Shown: one piece after another, positions 31,720 to 40,246 of the stretch
Layout of the letters: each line of letters opens with the position of its first letter
Position numbering within the stretch: position 1 is the first letter of the stretch
Origin: Bacteroidota bacterium
GTDB taxonomy: Bacteria > Bacteroidota > Bacteroidia > Sphingobacteriales > Sphingobacteriaceae
Assembly (NCBI GenBank): GCA_013286985.1
Contig: JABDEQ010000015.1
Coordinates: forward strand, 1-42,915
DNA: 42,915 nt
Direction of reading: 5' to 3'
The notes under the pieces: model-generated
What the model saw: only the letters and a program-made list of their open reading frames with translations
The model's database searches: none
What the model was told of the DNA's origin: nothing
Made by a program: the position numbers and the translations under genes

Positions 31720-32697
31720 TTACAACTGCGCAACTAACTCAGCTATCCTGTTAGAAATCCCTACTTCGTTATCATACCAGGCCACAACCTTTACCAATTT
31801 ACCAATGGTTTTAGTCATGCCGCCATCAACTATGGATGAATGTGTATTACCCAGAATATCTGAAGATACCAAAGGTTCTTCTGTATATTCAAGAATGCCT
31901 TTGAGCGAATTTTCGGCATAGTGCTTAAACAGCTTGTTCAGCTCATCAGCAGATACTTCCTTTTTTAAATTGACTGATAAATCCACTATAGAAGCATCAA
32001 TTACAGGCACGCGATATGAATAGCCATCCAGTTTCCCTTTCAGGTTTGGCAGCACATCGCCTATTGCTTTAGCTGCACCGGTAGTTGTAGGAATGATGGA
32101 ATAAGACGCCGCACGCGCTCTTCTCAAATCTTTATGGGGCGCATCCTGTAAATTTTGATCGGCAGTAAACGCGTGAATAGTGATCATATAGCCTGATTCT
32201 ACACCAAACTCCTTATCCAGTATATACAATATCGGCGCTATGCTGCCGGTTGTGCATGATGCGGTCGAGTAAATTACGTCCTCTCCTACCAGTTCATTAT
32301 TTACGCCGTGTACAATGGTCTTTACGCCACCTGTGGCAGGTGCGGTAATCAATACTTTTTTTGCGCCGGCATTGATGTGCGATTGCGCCGAGGCTTTGTC
32401 TGTAAAACGTCCGGTTGATTCGATCACTACATCAATCCCTAAATCTTTCCATGGCAGTTTTTCAGGATCTCTTTCGCTCAGCAACAAAATTCGTTTTCCA
32501 TTTACAATCATCGCATCGCCATCGGCAGCCACCTCGCCCGGAAAACGCCCGTGTGCGGTATCATATTTAAGCAGATGTGTCAGCGTCTTGATATCTGTTA
32601 AATCGTTCACAGCCACCACTTCTATCTCTGGTTTATTTTGTAATGCCCTAAGCGTCATTCTGCCGATGCGGCCAAATCCATTAATTGCAATTTTCAT
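31720..32697 (-). CDS. gap: Glyceraldehyde-3-phosphate dehydrogenase
   Basis: 325 residues, close to the usual 330-340. The Rossmann motif NGFGRIGRM is at residues 6-14, the adenine-binding NDLTD at 31-35, the catalytic Cys148 in TASCTTGSIAP, and His175 in MITIHAFTAD. The later DNEVGISNRI ends the protein as expected. It converts glyceraldehyde-3-phosphate to 1,3-bisphosphoglycerate with NAD in glycolysis or gluconeogenesis and acts as a cytosolic tetramer. The gene is monocistronic, with its own terminator. It lies between unrelated genes here, so no operon role follows. Confidence 0.95.
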   Translation of the reverse strand: MKIAINGFGRIGRMTLRALQNKPEIEVVAVNDLTDIKTLTHLLKYDTAHGRFPGEVAADGDAMIVNGKRILLLSERDPEKLPWKDLGIDVVIESTGRFTDKASAQSHINAGAKKVLITAPATGGVKTIVHGVNNELVGEDVIYSTASCTTGSIAPILYILDKEFGVESGYMITIHAFTADQNLQDAPHKDLRRARAASYSIIPTTTGAAKAIGDVLPNLKGKLDGYSYRVPVIDASIVDLSVNLKKEVSADELNKLFKHYAENSLKGILEYTEEPLVSSDILGNTHSSIVDGGMTKTIGKLVKVVAWYDNEVGISNRIAELVAQL

Positions 32698-32734
32698 TTT
32701 GTTTGTATTAAGTTAAATAATAAAAGATATAGCG

Positions 32735-32826
32735 AGCCTCCTCTAAATCTCCCCCGGAAGGGGAGACTTCAGCTTCACCCGCGTTTGTTTTTTTGTCCTC
32801 CCTACCGGGAGGGTTCAGGTGGGGCT
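32735..32826 (-). repeat. CTCCCC/GGGGAG intergenic repeat, copy 1
   Basis: On the minus strand AGCCCCACCT leads through a CCTCCCGGTAGGGAGG-type hairpin, ACGCGGGTGAAGCTGAAG, TCTCCCCTTCCGGGGGAGA and TTTAGAGGAGGCT. A second copy, inverted relative to this one, lies at 38929-39072. It occupies most of the spacer between gapA and the GlxA-like gene. Confidence 0.75.
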
Positions 32827-32857
32827 TAGCACATTTTTAAACGGAGGCTCATATTTT

Positions 32858-33910
32858 TTAATTGATGTGATGTGAACTGCGTTGAACAACATCTCCCATG
32901 CCAACTGCCCTTAATGATGTCCGGAATGCCCGGCGATAATCGGAAGGTGTAGTCATCAAATGTCGCAGAAACGTTCGCCTCATCGACACCAGCCCGCCCA
33001 AACCGCATTTTTCAGCTATACCATCCAGCGGCATATCCGTATCTTCCAGATATTTGCGGGCGGTTTCAACTCTTAGTTTTTCTATAAATTTAGCGGGAGG
33101 CAGTCCGGTTTGTTTATGAAAAACACGGGTAAAATTTCTCGGACTCATATTCAAATGATCAGCAATCCGTACCACGTCTAAAGGTTCATGCAGGTTTTCA
33201 TAAAACCAGCCATGCAGTTTTTCGGCGATATTTGAACTTTCATAAACGGGCAGCAAATTGCCAAACTGAACCTGGAAACCGGGCCTGCTTAAATAAAAAA
33301 CCATTTTGCGGGCAACCTGTATGGCAATATCTTTCCCGTGGTCTTCCTCAACCAAAGCAAGTGCCAGGTCAATTCCGGATGATACACCGCCAGAGGTGTA
33401 GATATTGCCATCGTTAGTATAAAACGCAGTAGCGTTTACATCTACCAGCGGATAGTCTTTCTTTAACTTTTCGCTCAATTGCCAGTGGGTTGTTGCTTTT
33501 TTACCGTTGAGCAATCCTGCTTCGGCCAATGCAAAAGCTCCGCCGCAAACCGAGCCAATACGGCGGGTGTTATTATTATTGTTAATGGCCGATAGCCAGT
33601 TATAAAAATCGTAGTATTCGGGCTTTTTTAATGCCTGGAAGTCATTGCCGGCTACTATCAGCGTATCGATAGGGGTTTTAATTTCCATTGCGCAATACTG
33701 GCAAACTATTTCTATGCCATTTGCACTGCGTATTTTCTTATCAAAGGTTGGGGAGGCGATCAGAACATCGTAACCGGCTTCAGAACCGGACGCACTTAAA
33801 CATTTATCGGCGTTAGTGAAAACATCTGCCGGGCCCGCAAAGTTGAGTAACAGATTGCCGGACATCACCACAATTACAACCTGTTTCCTTTGCTGATTAT
33901 TAACGATCAT
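32858..33910 (-). CDS. GlxA-family transcriptional regulator (DJ-1/PfpI-like plus AraC domain)
   Basis: 350 residues. The N-terminal half (about 8-185) has the class I amidotransferase-like fold, with PIDTLIVAGNDF and the elbow Cys in GSVCGGAFALAEAGLLNGKK followed by ATTHW. The C-terminal half is an AraC-type double helix-turn-helix: LDVVRIADHLNMSPRNFTRV and MPLDGIAEKCGLGGLVSMRR. Such proteins respond to small molecules or stress and often regulate catabolic genes. No target is evident, since the neighbour on the left is a repeat and on the right a long spacer. The C-terminal tail beyond DYRRAF is longer than usual. Confidence 0.9.
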   Translation of the reverse strand: MIVNNQQRKQVVIVVMSGNLLLNFAGPADVFTNADKCLSASGSEAGYDVLIASPTFDKKIRSANGIEIVCQYCAMEIKTPIDTLIVAGNDFQALKKPEYYDFYNWLSAINNNNNTRRIGSVCGGAFALAEAGLLNGKKATTHWQLSEKLKKDYPLVDVNATAFYTNDGNIYTSGGVSSGIDLALALVEEDHGKDIAIQVARKMVFYLSRPGFQVQFGNLLPVYESSNIAEKLHGWFYENLHEPLDVVRIADHLNMSPRNFTRVFHKQTGLPPAKFIEKLRVETARKYLEDTDMPLDGIAEKCGLGGLVSMRRTFLRHLMTTPSDYRRAFRTSLRAVGMGDVVQRSSHHIN

Positions 33911-34017
33911 ATATTTATTATAACTCTTATAACAAATTTACATCATAAATAACCTGTCTCAAAGGACATAAATTATACAATTTAGGCCAAACACCAATTA
34001 AGGCAAACCTCCACTCC

Positions 34018-34050
34018 ACAAAAAAAGCCTTCAGATACTTCTGAAGGCTT
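34018..34050 (-). terminator. Terminator of the three-gene micro-operon
   Basis: On the minus strand AAGCCTTCAGA-agta-TCTGAAGGCTT, an 11-base stem, followed by TTTTTT, seven bases after the stop of the 61-residue gene. A real terminator here supports the small genes. Confidence 0.85.
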
Positions 34051-34057
34051 TGTATTT

Positions 34058-34243
34058 TTATTTAACAGCTATTGTACCGCGTGTATTTACAATTACCTGC
34101 ACATCGTTATAACTGACAATACATTGCGATGTGTTATGGTAGGCCACAAAGGTTACATAAGGGAGATCCTTATTAAACCCCGGGAAGGCTTTGCCTGTAT
34201 AGCGGAGGTTTTGGCCCGCTAACAGTTTGGTTTCTTTGTACAT
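34058..34243 (-). CDS. Small hypothetical protein (61 residues), third gene of a micro-operon
   Basis: 61 residues, probably cytosolic, with an alternating pattern suggesting a small beta sheet: LPYVTFVAYHNTSQCIVSYN followed by DVQVIVNTRGTIAVK. No known family is recognised. It lies 48 bases after the 108-residue gene and is followed immediately by a strong terminator, evidence that it is transcribed and not a chance frame. It may function together with the two small proteins encoded upstream. Confidence 0.6.
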   Translation of the reverse strand: MYKETKLLAGQNLRYTGKAFPGFNKDLPYVTFVAYHNTSQCIVSYNDVQVIVNTRGTIAVK

Positions 34244-34291
34244 TTAATCAATTTTAGATACGTTTAAATTCAGGAAAACTGTATTTCAATA

Positions 34292-34618
34292 CTACATCCG
34301 GGGCCTTTTAGGGTTATAGGCAACAAGGAATTGCAGATCGGCCGCCGACATTTGTGCAGGATTAGCTCCATTTGTAATGCCCGTTAATTGTGCTAACCTT
34401 GTTCTTACCAGGTTAAAAAGTACCGGGAGCATTTCAGGAAGTGCTTTTACCGAAACAGTAGGGTAATACCTTTTTTCGAGTGCTTTTTTATCATTATCAG
34501 AAACTACACTTAGCTCCCAGTTTTCATCCTGCTTAAAGCCGAACTCTTTGGCACAATTATCAAGGTCATATACATAAACTTTGGCCTTATAATTGGCGGT
34601 TTGATCATTTATCATCAT
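34292..34618 (-). CDS. Small hypothetical protein (108 residues), second gene of a micro-operon
   Basis: 108 residues, soluble, of mixed charge. It begins MMINDQTANYKAKVYVYDLD, passes a charged helix (DNDKKALEKRYYPTVSVKAL) and ends in MSAADLQFLVAYNPKRPRM. Either of the first two Met codons may start. Its first codons overlap the stop of the 44-residue gene (ATGATG), so translation is probably coupled. Not recognised. No catalytic residues stand out. Confidence 0.6.
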   Translation of the reverse strand: MMINDQTANYKAKVYVYDLDNCAKEFGFKQDENWELSVVSDNDKKALEKRYYPTVSVKALPEMLPVLFNLVRTRLAQLTGITNGANPAQMSAADLQFLVAYNPKRPRM

Positions 34619-34749
34619 TTCTTTTTGCTTACAGGTACTATTCCAATACTGGATGCTGATTTTTTACCAGACTGATAATCAGACACATTTTTGCTAATAT
34701 TTTCAGCTGGAGCCTTTTTCTTTTCTTTTGATGCGTTTTTTCCTTTCAT
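34615..34749 (-). CDS. Small lysine-rich protein (44 residues), first gene of a micro-operon
   Basis: ATG 34749 to TGA 34615-34617, 44 residues: a strongly basic start (MKGKNASKEKKKAPAENISK) followed by a Ser-rich middle and a VPVSKKK end. Such Lys/Ala/Ser-rich short proteins are usually disordered and may bind nucleic acid or partner proteins. The overlap with the 108-residue gene and the shared terminator downstream support it. The length is below usual gene-calling limits. Confidence 0.55.
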   Translation of the reverse strand: MKGKNASKEKKKAPAENISKNVSDYQSGKKSASSIGIVPVSKKK

Positions 34750-35125
34750 AGATTTATTTTTTGAGTGTTTATTTTATTTTCCGCCAGGCGCATATTCGTA
34801 TCCTGCGCAGAACAAGTATATTTAAAGAGGTTAAAACAGTTGATATAACTGTTATGGTAGAGGGCTTGGCAACACAAACCACACGTAACCGGAGAAACCC
34901 GGGTCAATAAAATCATTAGATTAATTTGTTAGCAGAAGTGTAGGCGTATTAAGGGCTTAATGCCATATATCGCCCGAAGAATTAAGTAAAGATAACCTTT
35001 TAATCACGGGGTTTGTCACCAGAGTAACACATTTCGGCAAACAAGATATCAAAATCATCATAAATAACTTAATATCAAATAGATAAAGCAAAACACAACG
35101 CAGATTACTTAAAGCATAAAAACCA
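34750..35125. other. Spacer without recognised content
   Basis: About 375 bases between the micro-operon and the next terminator. I see no ORF above 40 codons with protein-like composition and no strong hairpin apart from the terminator at 35126. Confidence 0.6.
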
Positions 35126-35162
35126 ACAATCCCGTCAAAAATCTTCTTTTTGACGGGATTGT
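35126..35162 (-). terminator. Strong intrinsic terminator of the NTF2-like gene
   Basis: ACAATCCCGTCAAAAA, a five-base loop, TTTTTGACGGGATTGT: a perfect 16-base stem 30 bases after the stop of the minus-strand gene. The T-rich half of the stem supplies the uridine run. Confidence 0.85.
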
Positions 35163-35191
35163 ATAAAATATTATTTGACTGATGAAACTTA

Positions 35192-35653
35192 CTAAACCTT
35201 AACGGCCTGCCTTGCTAAAAGCTTCCACTCCCCTGCTTCGTTCTTTACCCATACCAACAGGATACTTATTTTAACAGTACCCGGGCCCTTGCCTTTATCG
35301 TTTGTGGCAGCAGTAAGAATATGCCTTACAATGGCTGTATTGTCAACAATCTGGATGGTTTGATTACTCAATTCAATACTAACAAAAACAGAAGCACCGC
35401 TGGTAAACGAATGAATAAATTCCTGTTTATTCTGCATTAAGCCGCCCGAATGTCCGTAGCTTAGTTCGGGTGATGCAAGCCTGTCCAGTACTACGCTGTC
35501 GGCACTTATCATTGCTCCGCGCAATTGTTCTACGGCGGTGGTTACGTCTTTTACAGCGTTGGCGTTTTGAGCAAAAAGTTGTTGTGATTCCATTAAAATG
35601 ATTATAAAAAGGAAAGATAATTTAATTATAGAAAGTTTGTTTTTCATGGCCAA
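35192..35653 (-). CDS. Secreted NTF2-like (DUF4440-type) protein
   Basis: 153 residues. A long signal peptide (MAMKNKLSIIKLSFLFIIIL, then MESQQLFAQ) places it in the periplasm; a start two codons later (MKNKL) is equally possible. The mature part has the cone-shaped NTF2-like pattern: VEQLRGAMISADSVVLDRLA, then SPELSYGHSGGLMQNKQEFI, then LLVWVKNEAGEWKLLARQAV. It resembles the DUF4440 nuclear transport factor 2 family common in Bacteroidota, some of which act as ketosteroid-isomerase-like enzymes, but no active-site residues are clear. It is monocistronic with a terminator at 35126 and divergent from kduI. Confidence 0.82.
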   Translation of the reverse strand: MAMKNKLSIIKLSFLFIIILMESQQLFAQNANAVKDVTTAVEQLRGAMISADSVVLDRLASPELSYGHSGGLMQNKQEFIHSFTSGASVFVSIELSNQTIQIVDNTAIVRHILTAATNDKGKGPGTVKISILLVWVKNEAGEWKLLARQAVKV

Positions 35654-35730
35654 AACTCGTTATTAATATCTGTTTACACAATATTACATGCTAAAACCAT
35701 TTAAGCCGCCATTTTATTTGGTATTTGTGC

Positions 35731-35788
35731 GAAAACGTTATAGTAAAACAAATAACTTTATTGCTGATAAGCCAGCTATAACGTTTGC
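35731..35788. promoter_or_regulatory. Pair of LacI-type operators upstream of kduI
   Basis: GCGAAAACGTTATAG (35729-35743) and CTATAACGTTTGCG (35776-35789) are inverted copies of one motif, each centred on AACGTT with centres 46 bases apart. LacI-family regulators typically bind palindromes with a central CG. The candidate regulator is encoded at 39152. The sites lie 97-155 bases before the kduI start. Confidence 0.5.
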
Positions 35789-35885
35789 GTAGAAATAACT
35801 GTTTAATTCTTTCAGAATAATAAACTAAGATTGTAGACTTGCTTTTTCAATTATAAAACCATCAACTTACAAAAAAAGCATAGTC

Positions 35886-36716
35886 TTGAAAGTACTACAT
35901 ACCGTGCATCCGGAAGATTTTAAAAACTACCGGACCGATACCATCAGGGAGCGATTTCTGATAAATGACATTGTAAAAGCAGGCGAGCTGAACTGCGTAT
36001 ACACGCATTACGACCGTATGATTATCGGTGCCGTTACACCCGTTAACAACACGTTAAACCTGCCGAACTATCCTAACTTGCGTGCTGATTATTTTTTAGA
36101 ACGACGGGAACTCGGCATTATCAACGTAGCCGGTGATGGCGAAGTGGCAATCGATGGCAAAAGCTATAATGTTAACAAGCTGGACTGCCTATATGTTGGT
36201 AAAGGTGTAAAAGAAGTTTCCTTTAAAAGCAAAAACGGTGATAGCCCGGCTGTATTTTACTTATTGTCGGCTCCTGCACATAAAACATACCCTACTACAT
36301 TAATGACTAATGCCGAAGCTGCCAAAGTTTCTGCCGGGCATCAATCTACCGCTAATGCCAGGGTTATCAATAAATACATCCATATGGAAGGTATTCAAAG
36401 CTGCCAACTGGTAATGGGTTTAACCATTTTGGGTAATGGCAGCGTATGGAACACCATGCCGCCGCATGTGCATGACCGCCGGATGGAAGCCTACTTTTAT
36501 TTCGATGTTGCTGCCGACCAGCAAATATTTCATTTTATGGGCGAGGGACATGAAACCCGCCATATTTTGATGAAGAATTACGAAGCGGTAGTATCGCCAC
36601 CCTGGAGTATTCATTCGGGCAGCGGCACGGCTAACTACGGCTTCATTTGGGGCATGGCCGGCGAGAATTTGGATTATACCGATATGGACGCCTTAGCGAT
36701 AACAGATTTAAGATAA
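35886..36716 (+). CDS. kduI: 5-dehydro-4-deoxy-D-glucuronate isomerase (KduI)
   Basis: 276 residues, against 278 in E. coli. The cupin metal site has the conserved set His194, His196, Glu201 (MPPHVHDRRMEAYFYF) and His243 (WSIHSGSG), each exactly two residues before the E. coli zinc ligands His196, His198, Glu203 and His245. YFLERRELGIINV and LYVGKGVKEVSF are family hallmarks. It isomerises 5-keto-4-deoxyuronate to 3-deoxy-D-glycero-2,5-hexodiulosonate. The start is TTG (35886-35888): an in-frame TAG lies two codons upstream with no ATG, and the N-terminus aligns end to end with E. coli KduI. It is the first gene of the uronate cluster. Confidence 0.96.
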   Translation: MKVLHTVHPEDFKNYRTDTIRERFLINDIVKAGELNCVYTHYDRMIIGAVTPVNNTLNLPNYPNLRADYFLERRELGIINVAGDGEVAIDGKSYNVNKLDCLYVGKGVKEVSFKSKNGDSPAVFYLLSAPAHKTYPTTLMTNAEAAKVSAGHQSTANARVINKYIHMEGIQSCQLVMGLTILGNGSVWNTMPPHVHDRRMEAYFYFDVAADQQIFHFMGEGHETRHILMKNYEAVVSPPWSIHSGSGTANYGFIWGMAGENLDYTDMDALAITDLR

Positions 36717-36734
36717 AATTTAGTTCAACATAAA

Positions 36735-37550
36735 TTGGAAAACAACTATTCATTAGCCGGCAAGGTAATTATAGTAACTGGCGGCACAGGTATATTAGGC
36801 GATGCCTTTGTTAAAGGTATTGTAGCTGCAGGCGGTGCGGTGGGCATATTGGGCCGTAATGAAACAGTGGCCGAAGAACGGGCAAAGGCAATTAACAACA
36901 ATGGCGGCAAAGCAATTGCATTAGTGGCCGATGTTTTAAACGAAGCCGAACTAAAACAAGCCAACGATAAAGTACTAAGTGCTTTCGGCAGGTTAGATGG
37001 CCTGGTGAATGGAGCGGGTGGAAACATGCCACAGGGTGTACTGATGCCAGATGAGGATATTTTTAAAATGAACCTGGATGGCATGAAAAAAGTGCTGGAA
37101 GTAAATCTTTGGGGAACGATATTGCCTACACAGGTATTTGGCGAAAGCATTGCTAAAACAGGTAAAGGCAGCATTGTAAATATATCATCCATGAACTCAA
37201 AAAGTGCGGTGACAAGGGTATTGGGTTATAACATGGGTAAAGCCGCTGTTGATTGTTATAATCAGTGGTTTGCCGTAGAGCTGGCTAACCGTTATGGCGA
37301 TGCCATAAGGATGAATGCCCTGGCACCCGGATTTTTCTTAACCGAACAAAACCGCAACTTATTAACTAAACCAGAAGGCGGCTATACTCAGCGCGGCGAG
37401 TCGGTCATCCGTAAAACACCATTTAAACGTTTCGGGCATCCTGATGAATTAATTGGGGCTTTAGTTTGGTTACTGAGTGATGCATCGGCATTTGTAACCG
37501 GCTCAATGGTTTGTGTTGATGGCGGGTTTTCCATTTTTAGCGGGGTATAA
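36735..37550 (+). CDS. SDR-family D-mannonate oxidoreductase (fructuronate reductase type)
   Basis: 271 residues. The cofactor motif is TGGTGILG (15-22), NGAGGNMP (92-99) is the hallmark of Bacteroidota D-mannonate oxidoreductase-type SDRs, the catalytic Ser151/152 sits in NISSMNS, and the YxxxK pair is Tyr165 and Lys169. The C-terminal GFFLTEQNRNLLTKPEGGYT insert and VDGGFSIFSGV also fit that group better than KduD, which lacks the GAGGNMP segment. It would interconvert fructuronate and mannonate and work with uxuA downstream. Homologues are sometimes labelled KduD, so a role on the KduI product remains possible. The start is TTG. It lies 18 bases after kduI. Confidence 0.85.
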   Translation: MENNYSLAGKVIIVTGGTGILGDAFVKGIVAAGGAVGILGRNETVAEERAKAINNNGGKAIALVADVLNEAELKQANDKVLSAFGRLDGLVNGAGGNMPQGVLMPDEDIFKMNLDGMKKVLEVNLWGTILPTQVFGESIAKTGKGSIVNISSMNSKSAVTRVLGYNMGKAAVDCYNQWFAVELANRYGDAIRMNALAPGFFLTEQNRNLLTKPEGGYTQRGESVIRKTPFKRFGHPDELIGALVWLLSDASAFVTGSMVCVDGGFSIFSGV

Positions 37551-37555
37551 TTTAT

Positions 37556-38920
37556 ATGGAGCGTCCGTCTAAAAATGTTATAGGTAAATACCGCTGGGTA
37601 ATTACCGTGCTGTTGCTTTTTTCAACCACCATTAACTATATGGACAGGCAGGTAATTAGTTACCTGAAAGAATTCTTTTCTACCCCTGTAGCAAAAGGTG
37701 GCTTTGGATGGACAAATACAGAGTTTTCATACGTAACATCATTTTTCACCGGGTTTTATGCCGTGGTAACGGTATTTGCCGGATGGATAATTGATAAAAT
37801 AGGGACAAAATTAGGACTAGCCTTATCACTAATTATATGGTCCATTTTTGGGATGCTGAATGCACTTGCCGGTAGTACCGTTGCCTTACACGTAATTATA
37901 CGAAGCCTGTTTGGTATTGGGGAAGCCGGCAATTTCCCTGCATCTATTAAAACCGTTGCCGAGTGGTTCCCCAAAAAGGAACGGGCGCTGGCTACCGGTA
38001 TTTTTAACAGCGGCGCCAATATTGGCGCCATGATAGCCTCGCTTTTTGTACCCTGGTGCATGGTTTATTGGGGCAATACTATGGGCTATAAAATGGCCTA
38101 TCTATTAACCGGAGCATCCGGCTTTTTATGGTTAATTTTCTGGTTTGCGTTTTATACAACGCCATCAAAATCAAAAAAACTATCTGTCGAAGAATATAAT
38201 TATATCCATAGTGACGATGATGTTGCCCAACCGGCCACAGCCGAAAACACATCTGCACCGCAACAGAAAACTTCGTGGTTTAAACTCTTGAATTACCCGC
38301 AAACCTGGGCATTTTTTATGGGCAAGTTCCTTACCGATGGCATCTGGTGGTTCTTATTATTCTGGCTGCCCGATTACCTGAAAAAACAATTCGGCCTAAC
38401 CGGCGAAGAAGTAATGCTGCCTACCTTTATTGTTTATGGCGTGGCTATATTGGGCAGTACTTTTGGTGGCAGCTTGCCGTTGCTGCTCATCAATAAAGGT
38501 ATGCCGGTATACAAAGCCCGGATGACGGCCATGTTTATTATTGCATTATTTCCGCTACTGTTACTGTTAACCCAATATTTTGGCAACAAGGCCAATTTTG
38601 GAGACCATGCGTTGACATTGGCTGTCGCCGTTATTTGTATTGGCGCCGCGGCGCACCAGGCATGGTCGTGCAATATATTTACGACAGTATCTGATATGTT
38701 TCCCAAAAAAGCAGTTGGCTCCGTTACTGGTATAGGCGGTTTGGCAGGCGGCATTGGCGGCGTATTGGTGCAGCTACTTGCAGGCAGGCTAACCGATTTT
38801 TATAAAAATACACCTCAAATAGCCTACGGTATTATGTTTACCATTTGTGCATCGGCTTATATAATTGCCTGGTGCATTATTCGCATTTTAACAGCGCGCT
38901 CCAAACCAATTGTATTGTAA
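37556..38920 (+). CDS. MFS hexuronate transporter (ExuT-like)
   Basis: 454 residues, twelve probable membrane helices. The N-terminal YRWVITVLLLFSTTINYMDR is the anion:cation symporter (ExuT/GudP) signature, followed by GWIIDKIGTKLGLA, IRSLFGIGEAGNFPASIKTV and EWFPKKERALATGIFNSGAN, all typical of hexuronate and hexarate carriers. The central cytosolic loop (about 205-240) is hydrophilic and Ala/Thr-rich. The gene starts 5 bases after the SDR stop, so both are in one operon with kduI. It should bring glucuronate, galacturonate or unsaturated uronate across the inner membrane. Confidence 0.92.
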   Translation: MERPSKNVIGKYRWVITVLLLFSTTINYMDRQVISYLKEFFSTPVAKGGFGWTNTEFSYVTSFFTGFYAVVTVFAGWIIDKIGTKLGLALSLIIWSIFGMLNALAGSTVALHVIIRSLFGIGEAGNFPASIKTVAEWFPKKERALATGIFNSGANIGAMIASLFVPWCMVYWGNTMGYKMAYLLTGASGFLWLIFWFAFYTTPSKSKKLSVEEYNYIHSDDDVAQPATAENTSAPQQKTSWFKLLNYPQTWAFFMGKFLTDGIWWFLLFWLPDYLKKQFGLTGEEVMLPTFIVYGVAILGSTFGGSLPLLLINKGMPVYKARMTAMFIIALFPLLLLLTQYFGNKANFGDHALTLAVAVICIGAAAHQAWSCNIFTTVSDMFPKKAVGSVTGIGGLAGGIGGVLVQLLAGRLTDFYKNTPQIAYGIMFTICASAYIIAWCIIRILTARSKPIVL

Positions 38921-38928
38921 CTGGCACC

Positions 38929-39072
38929 AGCCCCTCCTAAACGGCGAAGCCCTCGTGAATGCCAAAAAAAATAAAACACAATATGAATAATCCTTCCCGG
39001 AAGGGAGGACTAAAAAAATAACTGCGAGCGAAGTTAAAGTCTCCCCTTCCGGGGGAGATTCAGAGGGGGCTT
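38929..39072 (+). repeat. CTCCCC/GGGGAG intergenic repeat, copy 2
   Basis: AGCCCCTCCTAAAC begins the element, then CCTTCCCGGAAGGGAGGAC, GCGAGCGAAGTTAAAG, TCTCCCCTTCCGGGGGAGA and TTCAGAGGGGGCTT. It matches the reverse complement of 32735-32826 with an extra insert of about 50 bases near its left end. It fills the space between the MFS gene and lacI and could hairpin to separate their transcripts. Confidence 0.75.
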
Positions 39073-39151
39073 ACATCATTTTGCACAGCATTTATTTTTT
39101 TAATCATTTTCACAAATTCATTGTTATCATAATATACTCTTAATTTGCGGG

Positions 39152-40198
39152 ATGAATTTTGAAGCCATAACTATAAAGGATATCGCCACCGCATTGGGTC
39201 TTTCGGTTTCAACAGTCTCCAAGGCGTTGAGCGATAGTTATGAAATCAGCGGAAAAACAAAAAAATTAGTGATCGACTACGCCGAAGAACATAACTATCG
39301 TCCCAATCCGATAGCAAAAAGCCTTAAACAGGGTAATAGTAAATCAATCGGCATAGTGGTTTCCACCATCGATAACCAGTTTTTTTCGCAGGTTATCAAC
39401 GGCATTGAATCTGTAGCTTACAGTAAGGGCTATAATGTAATCATCACCCAAACGCATGAGTCTTTCGAGTTAGAGGTACTAAACGTCAAACACCTCACTT
39501 ATAGATCAGTCGACGGTTTACTCATTTCACTTTCTACCGAAACCAGCGACGTAGAGCATTTAAAAACATTACACAAAAAAGGCCTGCCAATTGTGTTTTT
39601 TGATCGTATCAGCGAAGAAATTGATACCCACAAAGTTATTGCCGATAACTTTAACGGCGCTTTTGAAGGCACACAGCATCTGCTAAATTCGGGCTATAAA
39701 AGAATAGCGCATATTACCAGCTCGCCCGATATTTCTATTACGCGCGAGCGGTTAAAGGGCTACGCAAAGGCGCTTGAACAGGCGGGGATTGAATTGAATG
39801 AAGGCTATATTAAATACTGTATGCATGGCGGCAGGGATCTGGACGAAATAAAAAACGCTTTGAATGACCTGTTAACCATGGATAAACGTCCCGATGCAAT
39901 ATTTACCGCATCAGACAGGATCACCACCACCACATTGCTCTTGCTGCAAAAAATGAAAGTGAAAATTCCTGATGAAATGGCACTGCTGGGTTTTTCCAAT
40001 ACACAATTAGCCGACGCGCTTAATCCGCCACTCAGCACCATTTATCAGCCCGGTTTTGAAATTGGTAAAAATGCTATTGAGATGCTGATCGGCATTATTG
40101 AAAGTAAAAGGCCGATCACAGAATTCGAAACGAGGGTATTGCCCACAGAGTTAAACATCAGGCAATCGTCCTCTTCCATTAAAAAGCAATCATCCTGA
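39152..40198 (+). CDS. LacI-family transcriptional regulator
   Basis: 348 residues. The N-terminal helix-turn-helix is ITIKDIATALGLSVSTVSKA, then the hinge (YRPNPIAKSLKQGNSKSIGI), and a periplasmic-binding-like core: SIGIVVSTIDNQFFSQVING, PIVFFDRI and IAHITSSP in the first lobe, RPDAIFTASDRITTTTLLLL in the second. It sits in the middle of the uronate cluster between the transporter and the GH88 operon, so it probably controls both; the likely inducer is a uronate or 2-keto-3-deoxy-sugar. Candidate operators lie at 35731-35788. Confidence 0.92.
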   Translation: MNFEAITIKDIATALGLSVSTVSKALSDSYEISGKTKKLVIDYAEEHNYRPNPIAKSLKQGNSKSIGIVVSTIDNQFFSQVINGIESVAYSKGYNVIITQTHESFELEVLNVKHLTYRSVDGLLISLSTETSDVEHLKTLHKKGLPIVFFDRISEEIDTHKVIADNFNGAFEGTQHLLNSGYKRIAHITSSPDISITRERLKGYAKALEQAGIELNEGYIKYCMHGGRDLDEIKNALNDLLTMDKRPDAIFTASDRITTTTLLLLQKMKVKIPDEMALLGFSNTQLADALNPPLSTIYQPGFEIGKNAIEMLIGIIESKRPITEFETRVLPTELNIRQSSSSIKKQSS

Positions 40199-40246
40199 AA
40201 ACGATTTCGTGAATAATTAATGCACTATTCTTGTTGAAGCAGTTTA

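Noticed and set aside
32315..32716. 133-codon plus-strand frame opposite gap
   Set aside because: It is antisense to the clearly assigned glyceraldehyde-3-phosphate dehydrogenase gene.
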